Under the pieces are notes generated by a model. That model did no database searches, was not told the DNA's origin, and saw only the letters and a program-made list of their open reading frames with translations. The position numbers and the translations under genes are program-made. This document shows, piece after piece, positions 1-4,906 of a stretch of 5,087 bases of DNA; the stretch's first letter is position 1, and each line of letters starts with the position of its first letter. This DNA is from Gammaproteobacteria bacterium (lineage in GTDB: Bacteria > Pseudomonadota > Gammaproteobacteria > Granulosicoccales > Granulosicoccaceae), in the NCBI GenBank assembly GCA_003511825.1, contig DOIU01000541.1, positions 1 through 5,087 on the forward strand. The letters run 5' to 3'.

Positions 1-801
1 CCGGCGGATGTGTTTATTACGGTGGACGCTGGGCGTCTGCATCGCGCGAAAGTCGGCGGTGTTCTGCAAGCGATTGACAGCGACACTCTCAATCGCGCCA
101 TCCCCGAGAATCTGCGCGATCCCGAAGGGCATTGGTACAGCCTCTCACAACGAGCGCGCCCCATTTTCTACGCGAAGGCGCGGTTCGATGCCGGCACCCT
201 CAATCGCTACGAACAACTGGCTGAGCCCGACTTGGGCCAGCGCTTGTGTCTGCGCGGCTCCAGCGCGGTGTATAACCAGTCGCTCGTGGCATCGATGATT
301 GTCGCGCGCGGTGCCGAAGCGACCGAGGCGTGGATTCGCGGCATTGTTGCCAACCAAGCCCGTAAGCCGGTCGGCGGTGACACAGAGCAGCTATTGGCGC
401 TAGCTGCAGGCGAGTGCGATCTCACGTTCGTTAACACGTACTATTTCGGTCGTATGCTGGCGAGCGATGACCCACAGGTACGGGAAGCGGCTGATAAAAT
501 CGGCGTCATCTGGCCCAATCAAGCCGATCGAGGCACGCATGTGAATGTCAGCGCAGCGGGCGTGACCGCCTCGGCGCGCAATCGGGACAATGCTATTCGT
601 CTGCTGGAATTTCTTGTCGAGCCGGAGGCACAAGTCTGGTATGCCGAGGTGAACAACGAATATCCCGTCGTCCCCGGTACACAGGTGGCTGAGCGCATGC
701 AGGCACTCGGTGATTTCAAAGCCGATGCGGTCAATCTGAAGCTGTTGGGTGACTACAATCTGGATGCGGTGACGCTGATGGATCGAGCGGGCTGGCGTTA
801 G
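1..801 (+). CDS. Fe(3+) ABC transporter periplasmic substrate-binding protein, FbpA/FutA family (5' partial)
   Basis: This gene encodes the periplasmic protein that binds ferric iron and hands it to an FbpBC-type inner-membrane ABC permease. The reading frame is open from base 1, beginning P-A-D-V-F-I-T-V-D-A-G, so the start codon, signal peptide and roughly the first 70 residues lie outside the window; 266 residues are visible and the family is usually about 330-340. Diagnostic signs are the PADV-xxTVDAGRL block, the C-x-R-G-S-S-x-x-Y-N-Q-S-L segment (about 240-290), and the paired tyrosines in N-T-Y-Y-F-G-R (bases 439-444), which in FbpA-type proteins coordinate Fe(3+). The block after it, R-G-T-H-V-N-V-S-A-A-G-V-T, and the terminal N-N-E-Y-P-V-V-P-G are also family hallmarks. 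The gene ends TAG and is convergent with the minus-strand genes. The family call is very secure. The exact ligand (Fe3+, free or with a synergistic anion) is inferred from the tyrosine pair. Confidence 0.95.
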   Translation, partial: PADVFITVDAGRLHRAKVGGVLQAIDSDTLNRAIPENLRDPEGHWYSLSQRARPIFYAKARFDAGTLNRYEQLAEPDLGQRLCLRGSSAVYNQSLVASMIVARGAEATEAWIRGIVANQARKPVGGDTEQLLALAAGECDLTFVNTYYFGRMLASDDPQVREAADKIGVIWPNQADRGTHVNVSAAGVTASARNRDNAIRLLEFLVEPEAQVWYAEVNNEYPVVPGTQVAERMQALGDFKADAVNLKLLGDYNLDAVTLMDRAGWR

Positions 802-881
802 CTCAGTCCACGCTCACTTGAATGCCGCCGGTGCGCTGATTCGGATTCGGCCAGTCACTGATCGTTCAGATGGGCGTGGTT

Positions 882-897
882 CGCGCCGCTAGGCGCG
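882..897. other. GC-rich hairpin between convergent genes
   Basis: A perfect 6-base inverted repeat (CGCGCC / GGCGCG) with a 4-base loop sits at the convergent junction; its loop holds most of the stop codon of the minus-strand HMA-like gene. There is no T-run on either side, so it is not a canonical intrinsic terminator. It could weakly terminate or stabilise either transcript. The rest of 802-888 contains nothing I can name. Confidence 0.3.
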
Positions 898-1263
898 CAC
901 CTTGAGTAAGGTGGTCAGTGACGCGCTGACGCCCCGACTGACGAGCACATTAAAGGCGATTTTTGCGGCTTCTTTGGGGAGGTTCCACGGCTTTGAGGGC
1001 GCGCGCGCAGGCTGAGGTGAGAGTGTGACCGCATGGCTCAGGCAATCGGAGGCTTCCAGCACACCCATCAGCGATTGCAGCTTGACCTTCTGTGGGTCGT
1101 ACTGCAGCGTGACGCTGCAGGCCTTGGCATTGAGCCGCACGCGGGTAATGCCATCAGTGGCGTGCAAGGTGCGTAACAGGTGTGCACGCGCGGAGCTGTC
1201 TGCGCGTAAGGCCTTGGCGCGAATGCGCAATCGGCCGGGTACGTGGTGGCAGTAGTCGGTCAT
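889..1263 (-). CDS. HMA_2-like (heavy-metal-associated-like) domain protein, 124 aa, candidate ferrosome-associated protein
   Basis: This is a small protein with a ferredoxin-like HMA-type fold. Residues about 7-78 carry H-H-V-P-G-R-L-R-I-R, then a helix, then I-T-R-V-R-L-N-A-K-A-C-S-V-T-L-Q-Y-D, the beta-alpha-beta pattern of HMA_2 domains. The metal-binding CxxC of classic HMA domains is absent and an Arg-rich first strand replaces it. A Pro-rich linker (83-96) leads to a hydrophobic/amphipathic helix (97-122, A-K-I-A-F-N-V-L-V) that may touch the membrane or a partner. The N-terminal domain resembles the first 80 residues of the ATPase at 2001-4166, which suggests a shared partner or an ATPase accessory. 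The ATG at 1263 is chosen because the domain begins directly there and GGGAG lies 10 bases upstream; an in-frame GTG at 1335 would add 24 uncharacteristic residues. It has its own promoter and Fur-box-like site. As I recall, ferrosome clusters include an HMA-like protein (FezC); equivalence is not proven. Confidence 0.85.
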   Translation of the reverse strand: MTDYCHHVPGRLRIRAKALRADSSARAHLLRTLHATDGITRVRLNAKACSVTLQYDPQKVKLQSLMGVLEASDCLSHAVTLSPQPARAPSKPWNLPKEAAKIAFNVLVSRGVSASLTTLLKVRA

Positions 1264-1353
1264 CTCAGTATATCTCCCGGAACCTGTCGGGCAGCTGATT
1301 GTTAGCGACCAGCACTGGCGCGAAAACACGCTCACATACTGATCTTTCCGACC

Positions 1354-1382
1354 ATATTAATAAGAATCATTACTACTTTCAA
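1354..1382 (-). promoter_or_regulatory. Sigma70-like promoter of the HMA_2-like gene
   Basis: Read on the minus strand, TTGAAA (1382-1377, 5/6 matches to the -35 consensus) is followed after exactly 17 bases by TAATAT (1359-1354, 4/6 to the -10 consensus). Transcription would start near 1347, giving a leader of about 85 bases before the ATG at 1263. The region is AT-rich in an otherwise GC-rich window. It is the only good promoter seen upstream of the 124-aa gene, suggesting that this gene is transcribed separately from, or in addition to, the upstream operon. Confidence 0.6.
1356..1374. promoter_or_regulatory. Candidate Fur box overlapping the promoter
   Basis: The 19 bases ATTAATAAGAATCATTACT match the classical Fur consensus GATAATGATAATCATTATC at 13 of 19 positions by my count, with the right half (AATCATTA) matching perfectly. 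The site covers the spacer and most of the -10 element of the minus-strand promoter, the usual position for iron-dependent repression. It predicts expression of the HMA_2-like gene under iron limitation. The match is by eye; a scored matrix search would be needed for certainty. Confidence 0.55.
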
Positions 1383-1454
1383 TATCAGTCGCTGGCGCTT
1401 GCGCAATCATCCCTGCGTAAAGGGCCGGCGTCCCGCAACCTGCGCTGAGATACA

Positions 1455-1478
1455 CGGCGTGGCAATAGCGCTACGCCG
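1455..1478 (-). terminator. Stem-loop just downstream of the six-gene unit, possible weak terminator
   Basis: A 9-base stem (CGGCGTGGC pairing with GCTACGCCG, one G-T wobble) and a 6-base loop lies 10 bases past the stop of the 104-aa gene. No T-run follows on the minus strand, so a canonical intrinsic terminator is not supported. It may still end or stabilise the operon transcript, or only attenuate read-through into the HMA_2-like gene. The rest of the gap 1264-1487 holds only the promoter and Fur-box-like site. Confidence 0.3.
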
Positions 1479-1487
1479 CCTGACGGT

Positions 1488-1802
1488 TCATGATGACGAT
1501 TTTTCTGAGGCGGTGTCAGTGCCTGTCTCGGTCGTCGTTGTTTGATCGATCGTCGCCGTTTCGTTGTCGGCGCTCTCCTCGACGGTGTCATCGCTAGAGG
1601 ACGTGTATTTTTCGTCGCCTTTGAGCGCTTGTGAGACCGACGAGGCAGCTGCTTTTACTGAGTCTGTGGTGGCGTTACCGACGGCTTTGAGTGTGTTTGC
1701 AGCGCGTTGGTAGTCGTCGCGCAGGGTGCCTTTATGATAGGCGCGGGTGAGCAGGCTACCGATGGCAGCGCCTGCGAGAAATGGGATGACTGGAAATGCC
1801 AT
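1488..1802 (-). CDS. Small membrane protein, MAFPV paralogue 2 (104 aa), candidate ferrosome-associated
   Basis: I do not recognise a named family. Residues 1-20 (M-A-F-P-V-I-P-F-L-A-G-A-A-I-G...) form a short hydrophobic Gly/Ala segment that looks like a single membrane anchor with a GxxxG-type packing face. Residues 25-62 form a likely amphipathic helix (D-D-Y-Q-R-A-A-N-T-L-K-A-V-G). Residues 65-104 are a low-complexity Ser/Thr/Glu/Asp tail with T-T-T-T-E-T, probably disordered and acidic. The first 15 residues are identical at 12 positions to those of the 61-aa protein directly upstream. The gene begins 11 bases after that gene's stop, with GGAGG at 1812-1808 placed 5 bases before ATG. It is the last gene of the ATPase unit. 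A vesicle-surface or membrane-shaping role is inferred only from context. Confidence 0.85.
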   Translation of the reverse strand: MAFPVIPFLAGAAIGSLLTRAYHKGTLRDDYQRAANTLKAVGNATTDSVKAAASSVSQALKGDEKYTSSSDDTVEESADNETATIDQTTTTETGTDTASEKSSS

Positions 1803-1813
1803 GAGAGCCTCCG

Positions 1814-1999
1814 TTATTCGCGACGTGTTTCAGTCGTGGTGTCAGATTGAACAGCCGTTTGGGCATCAGAAGGTTTCGCCGGCACGGCTGATTCTGGGGC
1901 TGCTGCGGGTTTTGACGCCGCTTTGCGGGTTTGGAGCAGATGCGTTGCGATGCAGCCGAGGGCCGCACCAGCGATGAACGGGACAACAGGGAATGCCAT
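1814..1999 (-). CDS. Small membrane protein, MAFPV paralogue 1 (61 aa), candidate ferrosome-associated
   Basis: This very short protein begins M-A-F-P-V-V-P-F-I-A-G-A-A-L-G, a hydrophobic Gly/Ala anchor at residues 1-22. It continues with a Lys/Pro/Ala-rich linker (25-45) and ends in a Ser/Asp/Thr tail, S-D-T-T-T-E-T-R-R-E. The head and the TTTET tail motif are both shared with the following 104-aa protein, so the two arose by tandem duplication. Between the two genes, the first 45 bases differ mostly at third codon positions, which supports real coding and selection on the protein. A single cysteine sits at residue 16, within the membrane segment. ATG at 1999 lies two bases from the end of the ATPase stop codon, and its ribosome site overlaps that gene, indicating translational coupling. 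The function is unknown. Confidence 0.82.
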   Translation of the reverse strand: MAFPVVPFIAGAALGCIATHLLQTRKAASKPAAAPESAVPAKPSDAQTAVQSDTTTETRRE

Positions 2000-2000
2000 A

Positions 2001-4166
2001 TCAACCTCCTATCGCGTGTGTTTGCGTCACCGAGTTGACGGTGGTTGCCGGAATTTGACGGGTATTGCTCGGCGTGGCGATACCGCGCAAGGCGCGCAGC
2101 AACAGGGCCACTGTGGTGCCATTGTGCAACACGGCAGTGGACACTGGCGACAACCAACCCAAGGCGGCGCCGACCATGACACCGGTGTTGATGCCGATTG
2201 CCGCATGGTAGTTTTGTTCCACCAGTCGTCGCGTACGTTGCGCAATGTCCATCGCCTCGACCAGCGTTGACAGGCGATCTTCGAGTAACACCACATCCGC
2301 CGTGGCGCGTGCCAGCTCGGCACCGCGAGCCATGGCGATGCCGACGTCGGCCGTCGCCAGAGCGGGCCCATCATTCACCCCGTCGCCGACAAAGGCGAGG
2401 TGGCGGCCTTGGGCCTTGAGGCGTTGGATCACATCGGCTTTTTCTTCGGGCACTTGCTCAGCATAGACATCGTCAATACCGAGTTCACGCCCGAGCGCTT
2501 CGGCGCGACTGCGCTGATCACCCGTGAGCATCACCAGCGAGGAAACGCCCAGCCGGCGCAGGTCATCGAGTACGGCACGTGCATCCTCACGGACGCTGTC
2601 GCGTAGACCGATCAGACCGATGGGCTCGTCAGTGGTCGCGACGTACAGCAGGGTTTTGCCGTCAGCATAGAGCGCATCGATCTGTGCGCGATACGGCGAA
2701 AAATCCAAGCCTTCGTGTTCCTCAAGGTAGTGTCGGCTGCCGATCACCAGGCAGTCACCGTCAACGGGGCAGCGCATGCCATGCGCGACCAGATACTCGG
2801 CTTCGCCGTGCTCGATATGATTGAGGTTTTCCGCGCGGGCGGCGCGCACGATAGCCTCGGCAATCGGGTGTGATGCGTGTTCTTCGATAGAGGCGGTGAC
2901 GGCCAACAAGCGCTCTCGGGGCCACCGTTGCGGATCGAGGACGATAACGTCCGTGACTTCCAAATCACTGCGTGTCAGGGTGCCGGTCTTGTCAAAGACA
3001 ACAGTATCCACTTTGGCCAGCGCTTCGATGGCGTCGCCGCCTTTGAGCAAGGCGTGTGATTGCGCCGCGCGATACATTCCCGACTTAAACGCGAGCGGGG
3101 TGCCGAGCTTGAGTGCGCAGGAGTAGTCGACCATAAAGACGGATTCCAAACGTCGTTGCTCGCCAGTCAGTGCGTAGACCAGGGCGCCCGTGCCCAATGT
3201 CAGGTAGACGCGACGATCGGCCAGGGTGTCTGCGAGGCGTTCGGTGTCTGAGCCTTGTTCCAGTGATTCGTCGATAAAGCGGGCAATGCGTGCCGTGGTG
3301 GTTTCATCGCCGACGTAACGTGCCTCGATGCGTAACCGTCCGGCTTCGACCACACTGCCGGCAATCACGCGGTCCATGGCTTCTTTGCGCACGGGCAGCG
3401 GCTCGCCGGTAATCGAGCTTTGATTCACGCGGGCCATGCCGTCCAGGACCAGGCCGTCGATGGGGATTTTCTCGCCCACGCCCACGACCACGCGCTCGCC
3501 CGCGTGAATCTGGTCTTCAGGCACTTGGCAGAGTTGTCCATCGCGCTCGACCCACGCTTGTACAGGCTCTGGACGCAGCAGCTTACGCAACATTTGATCA
3601 GATTGGCGCTGCGTCTTTTGCTCGAGATAAGTGCCGAGCGACATCAAAAAGTCAGTGATGTTGGCGGTAAAAAAATCGCCCTTGTGCGCTGAAAGTCCCA
3701 CGGCGATGGCGTCCAAGACTTCCACCTTGATTCCCTGTGTGATCAGGGTGTCGACGCCATCAATCATGACCCGACTGATGCTCAGCCAGGTCAGTGCCTT
3801 GCGCACCGGCACTGACAAAACGGGCAGTGCCAGCAACAGCGCACCCTTGAGTATCAATGGGCTGGCATCGGCGGCGGCGGGTGGTTCAGATTCTCCCTGA
3901 GGGATCGGATGCTGAGGTGCGCTGTTGAGGCAGTGCAGAATGGCAGCACGCGCGCGGACGCTGCCGTCGAAGGCGAACACGATGGATCGGGCCGGCCGAT
4001 TGATGCGCACACTATCAACCCCGTGGATGGCTTCCAGCCAGGTTTGCATCCACGAGTAATCCAGGCGTGGGTCACCGAGCAACGGCAGCTTAAAGCGCAA
4101 ACGCCGCGAGGTTTCGTGAACCAAGCGCGGGCCTCTGCGGTAATGGGTATGGACACTGGCGTCCAT
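2001..4166 (-). CDS. fezB: P1B-type heavy-metal-transporting ATPase, FezB-like (ferrosome type)
   Basis: This is an ATP-driven metal pump of 721 aa. Residues about 15-80 form an HMA_2-like domain (E-T-S-R-R-L-R-F-K-L-P) without CxxC. Membrane segments lie near 103-130, 148-178, 319-335, 342-364, 653-673 and 675-693. The actuator domain has S-I-T-G-E-P (TGE at 253-255). The phosphorylated aspartate is D392 in D-K-T-G-T, the P1B-specific HP is H433-P434, and T-G-D (548-550) and G-D-G-V-N-D-G-P (594-601) complete the catalytic core, so the enzyme appears active. In place of the usual CPC in the transmembrane metal site there is D-Y-S-C-A-L-K-L (S349, C350). The C-terminal segment has L-H-N-G-T-T. 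This motif set and the small-protein neighbours fit the P1B-6 subgroup and FezB, which is thought to load iron into ferrosomes. GGGGAG lies 8 bases before the ATG. The ATPase call is certain. The iron substrate and the symbol are inferred; a plasma-membrane exporter of Fe, Mn or Zn is the main alternative. Confidence 0.9.
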   Translation of the reverse strand: MDASVHTHYRRGPRLVHETSRRLRFKLPLLGDPRLDYSWMQTWLEAIHGVDSVRINRPARSIVFAFDGSVRARAAILHCLNSAPQHPIPQGESEPPAAADASPLILKGALLLALPVLSVPVRKALTWLSISRVMIDGVDTLITQGIKVEVLDAIAVGLSAHKGDFFTANITDFLMSLGTYLEQKTQRQSDQMLRKLLRPEPVQAWVERDGQLCQVPEDQIHAGERVVVGVGEKIPIDGLVLDGMARVNQSSITGEPLPVRKEAMDRVIAGSVVEAGRLRIEARYVGDETTTARIARFIDESLEQGSDTERLADTLADRRVYLTLGTGALVYALTGEQRRLESVFMVDYSCALKLGTPLAFKSGMYRAAQSHALLKGGDAIEALAKVDTVVFDKTGTLTRSDLEVTDVIVLDPQRWPRERLLAVTASIEEHASHPIAEAIVRAARAENLNHIEHGEAEYLVAHGMRCPVDGDCLVIGSRHYLEEHEGLDFSPYRAQIDALYADGKTLLYVATTDEPIGLIGLRDSVREDARAVLDDLRRLGVSSLVMLTGDQRSRAEALGRELGIDDVYAEQVPEEKADVIQRLKAQGRHLAFVGDGVNDGPALATADVGIAMARGAELARATADVVLLEDRLSTLVEAMDIAQRTRRLVEQNYHAAIGINTGVMVGAALGWLSPVSTAVLHNGTTVALLLRALRGIATPSNTRQIPATTVNSVTQTHAIGG
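2004..2010 (-). promoter_or_regulatory. Strong ribosome binding site embedded in the end of the ATPase gene
   Basis: On the minus strand AGGAGGT lies 5 bases (counting from AGGAGG) before the ATG at 1999. It forms part of the last codons (I-G-G-stop) of the ATPase. It fixes the start of the 61-aa protein and indicates that this small protein is translated strongly, possibly in excess of the ATPase. Confidence 0.85.
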
Positions 4167-4212
4167 CAGTCCCGCTCCCCATGGCCCGTCTTCGCCGACG
4201 CGTGCATGCCGC

Positions 4213-4557
4213 TCAATCCTGACTCACGTCGCCCATATCGGCTGCGTGTAACTCGGCTTCGGCGTCTCTGAACCGCTCCTTCATTTCCTCAATGCCACCC
4301 TGGAGCAATGACCAGGACTTCACTGCCGCTTTGATCGCTTGCTGCTGCACTTGTTCATTGCTCAGCAGGTAAGCCGCGAGCGCGCCTGCGGCAGCGCCTT
4401 TGAGGAAACTGGGGCGAGTGACTAACAGGCCTTGCTGGCTAGGGGCCACCGGGTACATAGGCGCTTGACCGTTCGGTTGCCACCCGTTTGGGTAGGGGCC
4501 ACCAGGTTGGCCATTTGCCCACGGGGGATGGGGATAAGGAGGATACGGGTTACGCAT
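4213..4557 (-). CDS. Pro/Tyr/Gly/Asn-headed single-pass membrane protein (114 aa), candidate ferrosome-associated
   Basis: No named family is recognised. Residues 1-41 are low complexity, rich in Pro, Gly, Tyr, Asn, Gln and Trp (repeating P-Y-P and N-G-Q units), and probably disordered or surface-adhesive. Residues 49-66 (P-S-F-L-K-G-A-A-A-G-A-L-A-A-Y-L-L) are a short Gly/Ala membrane segment, and 67-107 a charged amphipathic helix (I-E-E-M-K-E-R-F-R-D-A-E-A-E-L). The segment F-x-K-G-A-x-x-G-A-x-x-x-x-L-L-x-N recurs in the truncated protein at 4906-5087, so the two share a module. The gene overlaps the end of the preceding 118-aa gene by 8 bases. GGAG at 4568-4565 lies 7 bases before the ATG. 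Some 46 bases separate its TGA from the ATPase start. Coupled expression with the ATPase is strongly suggested; a structural role in the organelle membrane is inference. Confidence 0.87.
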   Translation of the reverse strand: MRNPYPPYPHPPWANGQPGGPYPNGWQPNGQAPMYPVAPSQQGLLVTRPSFLKGAAAGALAAYLLSNEQVQQQAIKAAVKSWSLLQGGIEEMKERFRDAEAELHAADMGDVSQD

Positions 4558-4906
4558 GGTCAGTCTCCGTCTGAGGTTTTTTCAGCGCGTATAACACGGC
4601 GGTGGCCGTGAGCAGGGTGGCTGCCAATGACAGGCCAGGCTGTTGGCGGACGCGGTAGGCGACGTCGCTCGCAGCCGCTGTGGCTATACCCGTTTGCAGG
4701 GCAGCGCGGGTACTGTTGCGAGCGACGTCTTGCCAGCTCGCTTGTTGCTTCTGCAGTTGATGCAGTGTGGTCGCGGCTGCGCCGGCAGCGCCCAGTAGAG
4801 CGCCGGTTTTGGCCGCGGCGAGCAGTCGACGAGAGTGGTCAAACAGCGGTGTTTGTGCCGGTCTGGGCGCTTGCCTGGCCAACGGGCCGGTGGGAGCGTA
4901 AATCAT
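4550..4906 (-). CDS. Ala-rich multi-segment membrane protein (118 aa), candidate ferrosome-associated
   Basis: I do not recognise this as a named family. After a Pro/Arg/Gln N-terminus (1-22) there are three Ala/Gly-rich hydrophobic stretches: about 27-46 (K-T-G-A-L-L-G-A-A-G-A-A-A-T-T-L), 66-83 (R-A-A-L-Q-T-G-I-A-T-A-A-A-S) and 90-108 (P-G-L-S-L-A-A-T-L-L-T-A-T-A-V-L-Y-A-L). A polar helix with Q-L-Q-K-Q-Q lies between the first two. Ala and Gly at regular spacing suggest tightly packed, glycine-zipper-like helices, as found in proteins that oligomerise in or curve a membrane. The start ATG overlaps the previous stop (TAATG, 4908-4904) and a weak GGGGG lies 7 bases upstream, so translation is probably coupled. 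The end overlaps the next gene by 8 bases. A role in vesicle formation is inferred from context alone. Confidence 0.85.
   Translation of the reverse strand: MIYAPTGPLARQAPRPAQTPLFDHSRRLLAAAKTGALLGAAGAAATTLHQLQKQQASWQDVARNSTRAALQTGIATAAASDVAYRVRQQPGLSLAATLLTATAVLYALKKPQTETDHA

Noticed and set aside
145..734. Several minus-strand open frames within the iron-binding protein gene
   Set aside because: All lie opposite a gene with clear family motifs and show no domain of their own; they are shadows in GC-rich DNA.
1264..1335. Upstream in-frame GTG start (1335) adding 24 residues to the HMA_2-like protein
   Set aside because: The predicted transcript start is only about 12 bases away, the added residues do not fit the domain, and the ATG at 1263 has its own GGGAG site with the HMA_2-like motif directly after it.
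1923..2270. Plus-strand open frame of 115 codons across the ATPase end and the 61-aa gene
   Set aside because: It is antisense to two well-supported genes, its composition (many R, H, Q, C) is that of a shadow frame, and no ribosome site or recognisable motif is present.
2001..4166. Copper (CopA), zinc/cadmium (ZntA) or potassium (KdpB) ATPase
   Set aside because: The CPC motif and CxxC domains of CopA/ZntA are missing, and KdpB lacks the P1B HP motif and would be accompanied by kdpA/kdpC, which are absent here.
3909..4271. Plus-strand open frame of 120 codons over the ATPase start
   Set aside because: It is antisense to the HMA-like head and start of the ATPase, has no plausible ribosome site, and spans the short intergenic gap without any motif.
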